Shown here piece by piece: positions 34,996 through 46,656 of a stretch of 64,000 nt of DNA. How positions within the stretch are numbered: position 1 is the first letter of the stretch; each line of letters starts with the position of its first letter. The notes under the pieces were generated by a model. It worked only from the letters and a program-made list of their open reading frames with translations. It was not told the DNA's origin and searched no databases. Source of the stretch: Oxytricha trifallax (lineage: Eukaryota > Ciliophora > Spirotrichea > Sporadotrichida > Oxytrichidae); assembly GCA_000711775.1 (NCBI GenBank), contig ARYC01001397.1:35040-99039 (forward strand), read 5' to 3'. Both the position numbers and the translations under genes were made by a program.

Positions 34996-35912
34996 AAATA
35001 TATAACTGCAACTAATTAGAGTAGCTCTTAGATCAAAATTGGTCATAAGTACTTACCGTTAAGATTCTGATGGATCACTGTTAATGTCTATACTATTTCA
35101 CTTGATCCTTCCTCGGATTGGTCACTTGACACAACTTGACAGCGATAATTATCTATTTATAGGGTAATTAACACGAATTTGACAACTTGACACACTTGAC
35201 AGGGTATTTTTATGGTCAAATGATTAGTTAAAAGTGATTTGTAATATATTAATACCGTTTATTAATTAAAACCATCTGGAGCAGTAATGGCGCAGGAATG
35301 TCTAAAGCAGAGAGTACCGAGCGTACCAAAAGTTTCAACAGAGGCAATAACTGCTCTTATCAAGAATAGAGATTGCACCACTTGTTTCATGAACACCGGC
35401 GACGATTGTAACGCATTCCTTAAGGTTGATGCCACTAACTATATCCTTTTATTAGGTAAATCAATCAACTTCTACAATGCTAAGTCATGTGCTCTCTATA
35501 TTGATTCATTGAGAAATGCTTTAGACATTCCTGCGCCATTACTGCTCCAGATGGTTTTAATTAATAAACGGTATTAATATATTACAAATCACTTTTAACT
35601 AATCACTTGACAATAAAAACTCCTTGTCAACTATGTCAACCTGTCAAATCCGTATTAATTACCCTATAAATAGAAATCTCTCACTGTCAACTTATGTCAA
35701 CTGACCAATCTGAGAAAGAATCAAGTCGAAATGCTCTAGACATTAACGGTGCTTCATCAGAATCCTAACGGTAAGTACTTATAACCAAATTTGATCTAAG
35801 AGCTACTCTAATTAGTTGCAGTTATATATTTTCAGATTTAGATTTACATTTTATTTTTCAAATTTTCCCGATTCAATTCTATTTTAGCAATAATACAAAG
35901 ATATATAATAAT
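34918..35912. mobile_element. Long foldback element with an internal ORF
   Basis: Inverted arms of about 390 bp (about 34,918-35,308 and 35,518-35,912) are roughly 90% identical and flank a unique centre of about 210 bp. Each arm holds a cluster of about five TTGACA motifs (35,126-35,203 in the left arm). The arms end in TTAGACATTCCTGCGCCATT (right arm, plus strand), and the ORF start lies inside the arm. The unique centre is distinctly less AT-rich than the arms. No clear target duplication was seen. It is not related by eye to FB1/FB2. Confidence 0.85.
35287..35610 (+). CDS. ORF in the loop of the foldback element, 107 aa
   Basis: It starts ATG at 35,287 inside the left arm (MAQECLKQRVPSVPKVSTEA) and crosses the unique centre (DCTTCFMNTGDDCNAFLKV, NYILLLGKSINFYNAKSCAL). 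It ends in the right arm: TAA at 35,575 is Gln in this code, and the stop is TGA at 35,608. Because the arms are complementary, the first and last residues come from the same DNA in opposite orientation. Five cysteines include the pattern CTTC and a later C. No family is recognised. It may be a captured gene or an element-encoded protein. Confidence 0.5.
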
Positions 35913-37489
35913 CTTGAATATTTTAGAAATTATTTAGACTTTATATTTTGAAAATTTTACTCAATTAACTACATCAACTATAAATAATATTTATATATAT
36001 ATATATAAAATGCTTATATTGAATTTTTTTTAATTATAGCTAATGGAATATAAAAATGTATCTAATAAATATCTAAACTAATTATCAAAATCAATAAAAT
36101 GTAGTTTAAGGAAGAGTTTAAGGAATTCATTAATTGTAATAAAAAAAAAATGAAAAATAATTGATTAGATGGAAAAGTTCCTTCAAAATCTCAGTAATGA
36201 TACATTAAATACTATGATCAATATTTAATAGAATAATATGATTATAGGAATAGATTAATATATAAGAAGATTCTTCTAGTTAGTGATGCAAATAAATTTA
36301 TTATTTTCATAATTAAATAGATAAAAAACAAATTAATGAAAGTATAAATAATAATAGATCATACATTAGATATCATAAGAAATGCAAACTCGCTAATTCA
36401 TTCATTATATACACATCTATAACTTTCTCATTATTTAATTACATGTTTCTTTTTATAATAAGCTAGGATTATCTCATCATTGTTTTATGCTTTAATTTTC
36501 TAAGAAACAAGTTGGACACTATTTTTTACTAAATTTTTTTAATATTTTCTTGAATTCTTTTTTCTGTTGATGCTCAATATTTGCATTTTAAGTTGTCCTC
36601 ACTCTCAGTTAAGAAATAGCCTTCAAGTTATATTAAATTTTCATAAATCATACTTCCTCTACTTATTTTATTGGAGTATCATTGTTAGATATTTATATGA
36701 TATTCTAAGAATGATTTTCAATTTAAGTATATTTTATCATTTCCATTTTAGAATACTCTCTACCAAAGGGACGCATTTTTTTCTCAATAAAATATAATCT
36801 CTTCTTCTTTAATTTTATTGCCTGAATTTTCGATCTTTATTTTCATATTAGCAGTTTTCATATTAAACACAATGAAATATCTTTGTAAATGCAGCCAGTT
36901 CTTAATAAATATGCGGAATATTGGTATGTTTAGGATTTTCAGAGCAATTTTAATAATCATCAAAAAGGCTAGTGCCTAAAATCTTAAGAATTCACAGAAT
37001 TTTTTATCTTAAAGTTGATTTATGTTCTATCTTTTTACAATTTTATCACTATAATTTTATAGTCAACTTGTGTATATGTGGTATTATTCAAACTAGTAAC
37101 GAGCCTCATATAAGTTCTGTTTTCTAACTATTTATTCTTGTTCAGATTGATATTAGTAAATACAAAGTTTAATTAAAATTGCATTTGCAAGATACACTAA
37201 ATGTTTGTTAAATAAAATTAAATTATGGCAAAATTGAGTCATTAATATATAAGACTAAGACATGGCAAAGTAATTAGGATGATTGCTACTATTACAAAAT
37301 TCAGTGTTACCCTAAAATTAGAGGCCGTTTAAAGTAAATGGAAAAAACATTTGGTATCTCATCAAAATTAAATCATATTTATCGAGATATCAAAAGAAAG
37401 AAATAGTAAAAATTTGAAAAATATTAAATGGCCATAAAAATCCTTGTCTAAATATAATCGCAATTCTAAAATAAAATTGATATTCTAAT
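35913..37489. other. AT-rich intergenic DNA
   Basis: No supported feature. A hydrophobic frame near 36,567-36,797 was judged chance. Confidence 0.35.
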
Positions 37490-37600
37490 TATTATTATTT
37501 AATGCTGTACGGAATTTAATAATGGGGCTTAAGCCAACCAGATATATACAATCAGATATTCATACTTTGACTTTTGGTGATCCAGTTTCCACTTTTTGAT
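37490..37600 (-). repeat. LINE-type 3' end (family L3), copy 1
   Basis: On the minus strand it ends ...GGCTTAAGCCCCATTATTAA, then (AAT)n. It matches the 3' end at 39.06-39.15 kb (GGCTTAAGC block, CAGAT and GATCC blocks). It is a truncated copy with little coding sequence. Confidence 0.5.
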
Positions 37601-37804
37601 ATTCTAATAATAAGAATGATCAGCGATAAATAAATTAATTAGCATAAAGAAGTAAATTACTATTAAATATTAAACTCTGAGAAAATATAAAAAAGGAAAA
37701 GGATCTGTAAAATGTAATAGCATAGGAATATGATTATGTAATAAAAATAAATCAATACTTTGCTCAGATAATAAATATAATAAATTTAGAGAAAAAAATT
37801 ATCA

Positions 37805-37925
37805 TGTTTTTGGCTATCATATTTACAATCTTGTTAAACCATTGACCATTAATCGATATCAATCATTCGACTAAAGTTTACAATAGATAAATCCACTTTT
37901 TAGTAATCTTTTAATCACCTAAATC
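37805..37925 (+). repeat. Dispersed repeat R1, copy 4
   Basis: Core ATCGATATCAATCATTCGAC followed by TAAAGTTTACAATAGATAAA. The upstream block is shared with copy 3. Confidence 0.6.
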
Positions 37926-38649
37926 TACTGCTCTCAACTCAATCATTCAAAAGATTAATATTTAAATTATTCATTTTAATGAGATTGTCATTGTAGTAAT
38001 ATTATTCTTAATTTTTATCTTTTAGTGAATTGCCGATTTGTTAACTTTTAATTTAATAATTCTTGATGAATTTATTTATATTTTTCTTAATCCTTTACAT
38101 GCATAAAAACTCTTTTTAACAGATACTTATCATTTTTTTAAAAATATTATTACTATTAATTTTTAAAGCTATGCTAAATTTAGCACTTTTAAAATTTTTT
38201 ATTTTTTTTTATTTCCACTTTAATTTATAATTAACAATTTTTTTGTGGAATAATAACCTACATTCTCACTTTTCTAATTAACATTTTAAATGAATATATT
38301 TGTATAATATGAGGCATACTTGATGCTTTGATTTGTTGTTTTTGAACTGAGGAAGCATTGGCAATTTCATTTTGTATTTTAATTCTTCATTTCAACCTTT
38401 ACTTGATGAAAAAATATATATTTGGTATTTATTAAATGATATAAAAAAATAAAGGCTAAATATCATATCCTTCAATATTTTTCGTATTTAATCAGGCTAT
38501 AATATTCTTCAAAATGATCTCTTTCTCTAAACACCATATTTTTAGAATATTAAAATTGAAGATTTCTTATGAAATGACAGCAAAGAATACAATATTTTTT
38601 ATATTTAAATACTTTTTTTGATCATTATATTTTCTTTATTAGTTTTATG
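37926..38649. other. AT-rich intergenic DNA
   Basis: No supported feature. Confidence 0.35.
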
Positions 38650-38850
38650 TCATTTTTAAATTGCATGAGTGGTGAGCTTTTCGCTGCAAACACTTCTTGA
38701 AATATAGAAATTTATAGCTTTAACATCTAATAATTGTGCTTTTGTTGTATAAGCCATTAGAGATGATTCAATAATTATTGAGTCAGCTAAGATCTCATTT
38801 GCTTTTTGTCTATTCTTGAGGCAATTTACCGCATACCGGGAATGTTTCAT
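38650..38850 (-). CDS. Small protein, 66 aa, unknown
   Basis: ATG to TGA with one TAA as Gln. Balanced composition (MKHSRYAVNCLKNRQKANEI, ADSIIIESSLMAYTTKAQLL, SRSVCSEKLTTHAIQK), no membrane segment, and a local GC rise. It could be a complete tiny gene or an MDS. No family is recognised. Confidence 0.42.
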
Positions 38851-39061
38851 CTTTAAGTATTATTATTAGACACCTCTTTCTTCCTTACATACATTGATAC
38901 CTCAAAGGTAATGTCTAGCAATTAACATTCTGATGAAAACGCCAATAAGCGATAATTGTCATGGTTGTTAGCTGATTTAGTGGATTCATAAGAAAAGTTT
39001 ATATTTATAAATAAGATATTTATTTATTTAATTAAGTAAAAGACCAAAATATTTAATTATT

Positions 39062-39725
39062 ATTATTTTTTAAAGCTTTACAGAATTAATACTGGAGCTT
39101 AAGCCAGCCAGATAGACATTAGATTTATACTTTTTACTTTAGATCCGTCAGTAAAAGCTCCCCGTAGGTAGAGGAGCCCAGTTCGGGCATCTGGCTCATT
39201 CTAGCATGGCACTACAATTGGGTTGGTACTGTGTGATCTGACAGTCTTGTGCGCAACTGAATGGATTCTTTCTTATTACAATGATTGACTTTCTTAATGA
39301 TTGCTTATGTTTCAGATAAAATTCTTCTCAATAAAGACTTATCTTTTGGTTTTGATGAGAGTGGAAAACTCCGAGAGATACTCTAATGAAGATTTCTTAT
39401 GTCAGGTTATTCATTACTTTCATCATAAATAAGAGTCCAATCTGAGAATCCAAGCGGTATGTCTCTTAACTCCTGCCCTGCCCTTCAAGCACTCAACCCC
39501 AGGTTGCAAGAATAGGTGAATCATTTAGTTTTAACACCACTTATATGATCAACAGTCGACATATTTTATTGGCGTGGTCCCCCTATTTCTTGACTGACGT
39601 ATTCAGAGGAGGTTCTTAGATCCGGGACTTTTCTCGTAAAAGCAGAGTGCCTTCACGGTTTCGAACTCCGAGGTACCGGAATTAGTGAGTCCTATACTCC
39701 CAACTTTTCAGTAGTTCGAAACAAA
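39062..39725 (-). mobile_element. L3 LINE-like element, 3' part with coding sequence
   Basis: A minus-strand GC-rich island ending in (AAT)n at 39,058-39,075. A frame of about 120 codons reads RDIPLGFSDWTLIYDESNEQ, SSKPKDKSLLRRILSETQAI, MSQMPELGSSTYGELLLTDL and runs to the tail. Two in-frame TGAs lie further upstream (near 39,510-39,525), beyond which VGSIGLTNSGTSEFETVKAL appears in another frame. The 3' end is shared with the copy at 37.5 kb. The protein is not recognised, so the LINE label rests on the tail and the repeat. Confidence 0.42.
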
Positions 39726-40814
39726 AAAATAAAATACTTAATAATTTGATAATTTGAGATACAAAATTCAATGCAAAGTCATAAAATACAACTTCCTATT
39801 CAATCTAAAATTACATTAAATATATGATTGATAGAATTTTAAGATAAAATATTTAAATGACAAATGTTCTAAATATAATTATTTAATAAACTAAGCATTC
39901 ACTATCCCTAATTAATTTAAGATTTCGTTTTCATTCAACCAATTCTTCTAATCAAGATGGTTACTCAATTATTATTATTATTACAATACTATTTAAACTT
40001 ATCTTCAGTTATGTGACAGAAATTTTCGCATTAATTATTATAATTAAGTTATTGCTATTCTTATAGTTTTATTTTTTATCAGTTTCTTCCCTATATTTAT
40101 ATTATGTCAACTCTTATATTCCTTTCAAGCTTCCAATTTGTCAATAATATCTTTAAAATCTTTTGACTTCACAAGAATACACTTATTAGCTGTTTGCAGA
40201 ATCTATAATAACAAATAATCTACTCCCTTCCTATTAATCTATTAATTTGTTTAATTTAGTAAATGCTCAAGCATAAAACTTATCAACAATTTTTTATCTT
40301 TTGTTTTAAATATTGCTGAAGGAATGGTAGATAGCAATGAAAAATTTTTTAAATTCAAAAATGAATTTAAACTATCTATTTCTCAAATAATTGAAAAGAA
40401 TATAATAAAAATTCAAGAAATCATACAGTTAGGAAGTTTGAGTTCATGATTTTATTTTTATTATTTAATATTTGTTTATAAACTCAAAATGTAAATAAAA
40501 ATGGAGAAATAAGTTATATTTATGTTAAGTGTATTAAATTAATGTGAATAACTTTTTCATTTTTATAATAATTTGGAATTACTAAAACGATTTATACTCA
40601 TTCCTGGTAAATCAGCTAATCGGTTCGACACCCATTATTCACGATTCTTCAATGATTCTTCATTTTAAAGTGACATAATAAGATAAAAAAATTATTATAT
40701 TCAATTTAACACAAATACTCTGCACTCGCAGCTTTAGTCTTTAATTTAACCTCTTTAACATTCATAAAAGAAAACAAATGTAATAAAAACAGCAAAAATC
40801 TCAAAAGATAATGA
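39726..40814. other. AT-rich intergenic DNA
   Basis: No supported gene. A B-box-like GGTTCGACACC at about 40,622 was examined and rejected as a tRNA. Confidence 0.35.
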
Positions 40815-40979
40815 TATGCTACTTTCATTTGCTGGAAAAATCTTTCTATATATAAATACAAAATATTCTTAATAGAGGAAATAAAGCTTATTTATAACAT
40901 TAACGACAAGTTCGAGAAGTTTCCTCCAAAGATGCTTTACTGCTTATACAATATAGATCAGTCCAAATACACACATTGA
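40815..40979 (+). CDS. Candidate MDS fragment
   Basis: 54 codons to TGA with a good charged/aromatic mix (IEEIKLIYNINDKFEKFPPK, MLYCLYNIDQSKYTH). The frame continues open past the TGA for about 20 more codons. Confidence 0.28.
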   Translation, partial: YATFICWKNLSIYKYKIFLIEEIKLIYNINDKFEKFPPKMLYCLYNIDQSKYTH

Positions 40980-42201
40980 TATCGTTATTCCCCTCAACTA
41001 TAGTTAACAGATAAGCAAACTGGAATATAGGCCTATTTAATATAATGAAATAAGATTAAGTGTTAACATTTTACTCTCAATCAGTGTAGCAGCACTAATC
41101 TTGACGCTTAAGACACAAGTTAATGGATGAAATGAACAAGTTGATAAATGTGAGAAGTTGTAAATATTTAATAATTATTTATATATTAGGATAAAAATAA
41201 ATATATTTTCTTCTTTTATATCATTTTACAAAATATATATTATTCTAGGAAAATATTATTATTTATTTTATAAATTTAAATACAATAAAGCAATAAAGGT
41301 ATTAAAATATACTTTAAATAAGTTATATTTGTTATTTCTCTTTGTTTTATTATTACCAGGTACAAATTAGCTTTTTATCTTTTATCTCTGTTTCAATCTT
41401 AAATCGATGCTCTTTCTGTCTCGAGTTAGTGATCTTATTACTTCTGCTGACTATTATTTATTAATATAAATACATTATTATTAAAGTAAGGTCAAGGAGC
41501 TATTAACATAATGAAATAAAAATGAATTAATTCATTATGATTGAATCAATAAAAATTATTAATTTGATCCTGAACCCTTTACTCTTTTGAATATAATTGC
41601 TTGTTCTTATCTTAACTGTTCGAAGAACTCTCTAAACTTTAAGATTTTTACTTTAAATTTTAATTGTCTTTCTTTCTTTGCTATATAATCAGAATTTTTT
41701 ATAGTTAATTTTATTATTATAACTACAGCAATTTAATTGGCAATAGAGGCTTTTTTCATATTAATTTCTCATTTATATTTACATTTTTACTCTATCCAAT
41801 TTTTGCAATTTTTCTGTTCTTTTCTGTAGCTCTTTTCATTTTAAATTAATTAAATTTAGTATTTCATGCTATTTTTCTATCTTGAGGTTTCTCCTAAAGT
41901 TAAATAAAAGTATCTAAAATTTAAATTAAAAAAATAATAAATAAAAATGGTTCCTAAAAATGAATATGAAATCAGTGTATATTTATAATTAACTTTTAAA
42001 ATATCCAAATAGTATAGTTTAATTCTGTATATTTTTAACAGTTCATTTATGTACCTTTGATTTTTGTATTATTTTTTAGCTTAGCGACAGTATCTTTATT
42101 CTTTGATTTGACTTGTTATCTTAGTCATAAAATCTACTTTACTTCTCTATCATCAAAATTATTAGACCATTCTCTTTTGCTTCCTGCTTTTCCTTCATTT
42201 C
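40980..42201. other. AT-rich DNA, one weak coding island
   Basis: A short Leu/Ser-rich frame near 41,370-41,470 (KSMLFLSRVSDLITSADYY) may be an MDS. It is too short to claim. Confidence 0.3.
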
Positions 42202-43965
42202 TAGTCCCTCCACTGTTTGTTACTCCTATTATCTACCTTTTTATGGTCTATCTCTAAGTCATCTGCCATCTTTGACTTGTCCTCTGAAGCCATCTTTGCA
42301 GCTTCAGTAGTCAACCCTTCATCCTCTTCTGTTGTTGCCAACGCCATCGTCTCTTCTCTCGCACATCTCTACTCTCCCTCTAGATTTATTTATGAGTTGG
42401 AGGCTGGTCTTCACATTGGGCATCTTCGGTATTTTTTCAAAAACAATATTGCAAACGAAATCACAGGCGAATCTTTGAATGAGGGGCTACTAAAAGCATC
42501 CCTCGATTCTCCATCAGAATATCTAGTGAGATGGAATCAATGCATTCAGTTGTGGTTAAAAACTTTATTAAATTTTACTCCATGTTTTAGTGTTTTATTA
42601 GTATATATAAATAGCATTTTAATTAAAATTATATATGTAACTAAATTTCAAAATTTAATCATACACACTTTAAATATAGTATAATTAAGGATTCAAACAT
42701 AGATAGATATACATAAATCTAATAAGAATTAACAATTACTTTAGAGAATTCTTAGTACTCTAAGAACAATATTTTATATTAAAACTAATCGATAATAAAT
42801 TATTAGATAAAATGACTTAGGGTACTTAACAATGTTCTTTGGCAGACATAAACTTCTTAATAGAATTGTCAAAATTTTACACATCTTTGACTCTTGAATC
42901 ATATATGATGACTTTTGTGTGTATCTAAATTTGGAAATTTCATTACTCATTAAAATTAAATTTAAATATTAAATATAAGTTAAATCATTAATCAAATCAA
43001 CATGGAGTGTAAAAAAGTTTTATAATAATTATTGCATATATAAAATGTCAGACTTAGGCAAGTGTCATAGATCACGAGATAATTGAACAAAATTATTTTC
43101 GTGGATCACCCCATTGCATTAAGCACTCGCTATGAGGCACATCCTTTGGTAATTGTAACGATGATAGCGATCTCCAAGGTGCTGCTGCTCGATTCCACTT
43201 TAGACTTATCCCTTTCATATAATAACCAGTTCTATTCCGCATGGGTTCGGTAGGATACCCTTAACGGTTTTCCATTATGTCTAGAGAAATTCTAAAGCAC
43301 GCTTAAAGAATTCCAGACAGGCCAGACTAGGGATTCCAGTGATCCATCTTCGATTGCAGAGTGGCATGCTGGCTTGTTTGCATTTAAACATCTACAAACC
43401 ATTCGTGAGATGCTTTAGCTTCCAGAGTATCTAACTGCAAGTAACTATTAGCATGAACTTCATCCAAGGAGGCAGCGAATATAATCCTCTCTATCACTAC
43501 TACTCTTTCAGTCCTGGCATTTATACAAAAACTCTCATATCAAAAGGAATTGCCAAATCATACGATTCTACTCACAACGCCTCAAGGACTGCTTGACAAA
43601 CGCTATACCAACCTCCCAACTGACTAAAGATTCACAAGTATTGTCGCCCTTGCAAGAGTGGTCACCTTATCGTTGGGCCCTTCAAAGCCACTAGTGCTAG
43701 ATGGTGGCCTTGTGATGTTAACTCTTGTAATGGTGTGATAATCAAAGGTAAATACGTCTATAGCTCACACGCTTCTTCCCCTTGCCTGACGGGCTCCAAG
43801 CTAGTAGTACTGGCTCTCTTTCATCACAACTAGCGTTTTCTTATAGTGGCTGTGTGTTTCTTATCATCCTATATCATATCAATGTATAGTATAGGTAGCA
43901 AATTTTAGTGTTAGTAATAGCGGCATAACTTCATCGAAATTTTAGATCTTTAAAATGATCAATGA
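42202..43965 (+). CDS. Two-MDS gene of unknown function
   Basis: MDS 1 (about 42,202-42,532) reads FDLSSEAIFAASVVNPSSSS, AHLYSPSRFIYELEAGLHIG, KNNIANEITGESLNEGLLKA. After removal of a pointer-flanked AT-rich insert (42,533-43,080) the frame continues KIIFVDHPIALSTRYEAHPL, YNNQFYSAWVRQDTLNGFPL, AEWHAGLFAFKHLQTIREML. A 10-bp insert flanked by TAACT (43,432 and 43,442) shifts to NFIQGGSEYNPLYHYYSFSP. The frame then continues through two TGA codons (43,594 and 43,621) to a Cys-rich segment (YCRPCKSGHLIVGPF, CDVNSCNGVIIKGK) and a hydrophobic end (FLIVAVCFLSSYIISM) that could be a C-terminal membrane anchor. GC is much higher than the flanks. Either TGA at 43,594 is the true stop or the copy is damaged. 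The family is unknown. Confidence 0.55.
42533..43080 (+). other. Candidate IES, 548 bp including one GAGAT pointer
   Basis: GAGAT at 42,528-42,532 and again at 43,076-43,080 flanks an AT-rich, non-coding insert. Excision leaves SEYLVR-QLNKIIFVD in frame. A 5-bp match is weak alone, but the composition step and frame fit support it. Confidence 0.45.
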
Positions 43966-44464
43966 TAATCAGATTATATATCATGCTTACTTACGCACTT
44001 TTTAAACATAGTACTAAAATAATTTAAACTATCATTAAATTCAAAACTGTTTCATATACTATCTAATTCTTCTCGATATATTATCACATATATATTTTAC
44101 TATTTCTAAGTTCCTTATTCTCAAACAAATATGCTTTATCTCTCTAATATTTTATATATACCTGTATATTTAAATTAATATTTACTATTAAATTAAATTC
44201 TTTTAAGCTGTTTATTACCAATACAATAGGGAAAAGCTCTAAATTTGTGTTATATTTTTTTCTTTTATTTTTTTCATGACATCAGTTGTGAATGATGTTC
44301 TCATTATCGATGATATATGTTTGAAAATTAGAAGTTGTATTAATTGATCAAGCAACGAAATATAATTATATTTCCTTAAATTTAGATTAAAATGGATTAA
44401 AATATTTCAAAATAAATATGAATCTTTCTTATTTCACAACTAAACTATGATAAATTTTCACATT
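43966..44464. other. AT-rich intergenic DNA
   Basis: No supported feature up to the TBE-C terminus. The last three bases, ATT, are its target duplication. Confidence 0.4.
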
Positions 44465-44649
44465 CAAAATCCCAAAACCCTTTCAGTAGTTTGATTGAGT
44501 TTTTGATTGATAAAAGTAGACTATTAGTGCATACTTTATTAGGGTTTTAATAGGGTTTATGTAGGGGATTAGGGTTTAAAAATTAGTAATTTAAGTGAGT
44601 ATATCAAGCTAGTTTTTAAATTTTTTCACACAAACATAAGCAGTCATGT

Positions 44650-46091
44650 GATAGTTCTCTAAATTTTATCTTTTTATGATTATGTTTGATAGAGTCTATT
44701 GTTACTTCATTTTGTTTGTCTGGCTTGATGATAGCTTAGTAAGCAAGGTCTCTTAAGCCTCCGTTTATCTTGTATTTATCCAGATATTGCTTAATTCTTT
44801 GCTTAGAATCTTTCTCACTTTGCAGCTAAAGTAATCATTCCTTGGCATATCACTCTCTATTATTATTGCTGCTAGTGCCCATATATCCCATGCAGTGTCT
44901 CCGTCCCTCCAATCTTCTCTCTCTGGGAAATATCCAGGAGTCCCTAATACGTTACCAAGAGCTGAAGCTTAAACTCTTAAAGCTCTATTGATATACTCTT
45001 AGAGCTCAATTGAAATCAATGGTATAAACTTTGAGCGGTTGAAAGTTCATAATGATATTTTCTGGCTTCAAGTCTTTATGAAAGTAACCTATTTTGGGTA
45101 GCTCTTCAATGCCCACCAGTATCTGCTACACTATCTAACTAATTTATCTTTGGCATCTGTTGTCAGATAAAAATTCTCAGTAAGTCATTTCAAGGAGGGG
45201 AAGTTTAAATGCTACATGATCTTTTGCTAGTAAGATGGCATCAAGCTGGATGATATACTCACTCTCATAAAATTATGCCCTTTAAAGAGCGTAATACTCA
45301 TTAGCAAATTCCATCTAGAACTTGTCATCAGCAAGGAAGTAGTTGAAAGGATAAATCTTTTAGGTATACTAGTCAACAGTGATGACTCTCTTCTTTATTT
45401 TATTCTCTAGAGTGAGATAGCTATCAATGCAAGAATCTATATCAATAATCTTTAAGATTGGGATCTTCGTGGCTTCAATTTTTACTATAATTTTATTGAG
45501 CTCTGATACAGGAAAGTTCTAGACTGCTTTATTCAACTTGAGATGCTTCTTTACCTATACTCTTTGAGACTCTTCTGGGTTTCTTGATCTTATTTTTTAG
45601 AGGAATTTATCTCCAGAAGGTTCATTAATAAAGACAAAACTTTAATTGTGCTTTTTCTTTAGGTGAAATTTAAGGTCTCTTGTATGAGCATATGCATTCT
45701 CACAGATCTCACAGAGATACTTCCCATCTTTCTTTTAGTGCTTTAGATATAGGCGAGGTACATCGTTGTGTATCTCTCTTACATGTCTCTTATAAGCTGA
45801 CTTGTAAGTGAAAACTTTATAGCAGTCTTTGCATTGATAGTCAACTTTGTCTGGAATAATTTATTGTTCAATTGCAGGTTCTTTTACCTATTCCTCAACT
45901 TGTGCGGCCTCCTGGATGACTTTCTTCTTAACTTATATTTTAATCTTAAAGCTAGACTCGTCAAGAGTATCATAAGTAGGTTCCCACTGAGTGGAAGCGT
46001 CTCTGGTCTCAACCTTTTTTCGTTGCTGGAATGGTAATTATTATTGCTTTGATCCAAGTATACCCGCTCTTCTCAAAAGGTTAGCGCTCAT
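44650..46091 (-). pseudogene. Zinc-finger/protein-kinase gene of TBE-C
   Basis: ATG at 46,091 (MSANLLRRAGILGSKQQQL). The first 300 or so residues are one intact frame with two complete C2H2 fingers, CKDCYKVFTYKSAYKRHVRE-IH and CEICENAYAHTRDLKFHLKK-KH, then a linker and the start of the kinase domain (FQMEFANEYYALQRAQF). The first TGA is near 45,188. Beyond it, HKDLKPENIIMN (Lys replaces Arg in HRD), TIDFN (DFN) and GTPGYFPEREDW with WDIWALAAIIIESDMP survive in shifted frames. The 3' limit is approximate. This copy gives the best view of the family's N-terminal half. Confidence 0.85.
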
Positions 46092-46296
46092 TTTAGTTTG
46101 CTGATATATTTAAATATAATAATCATAAAATCCAGCTAGGTATACTATAATAATAGAGTGTCAACCATCCAGGTAATTACTTTGCAGAGAGGGAAGAAAA
46201 ATGAAGCATCATAAACTAATATTATTTGACATACTTTATGAGAATATTTTACTTTTTAGCCAATTAAAAGCTACTAATGAAGTTTTGTTTCTCTAG

Positions 46297-46436
46297 GAGG
46301 TCCTCCAAATCAAGTTTGAACTTAATTTGGAGGTAAAATTATTAAGCATTTTTAAATTTAATCTACTCCTAATTAAGTTTTAACCTTAAAATTTAACTCC
46401 TAATAAAGTTCTAACTTAATTTGGAGGACCTCCTAA
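46297..46436. repeat. Internal palindrome of TBE-C
   Basis: TAGGAGGTCCTCCAAAT at the left is inverted at about 46,420-46,435 (ATTTGGAGGACCTCCTA), separated by AT-rich repeats of AACTTAATTAGGAG type. It sits between the divergent kinase and 22 kDa start codons, so it could hold shared promoter elements. TBE-D has the same motif at 63,938, and B has a different palindromic repeat (GGTACCAATT type) in the same place. Confidence 0.65.
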
Positions 46437-46656
46437 AATAATTAAACATTATTAGGAGCAATTTAATGGAGATAGATTGATAAAAATGGAAATCAATCTG
46501 TGAAACTTGGAGAAAGTTTTTCAATGCTTCTCCGTATATCTTTTTAAGGTTGACCTCCAGTAGGTCCTCCCTATTTAGTAGAAAGATTTTAATAAACTTA
46601 GAATGGATATCTCATAATTTTAAATTTCATTAACATTTCTAGAAAGAGGAAGCAAG

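Noticed and set aside
39110..39725. Fragment of rRNA or snRNA because of its high GC
   Set aside because: I recognised no conserved rRNA or snRNA motif, and the minus strand holds an open frame ending in a LINE-like tail.
40605..40645. tRNA-like B box (GGTTCGACACC)
   Set aside because: A T-arm can be drawn only with a C-C mismatch, and no A box, anticodon arm or acceptor stem fits upstream.
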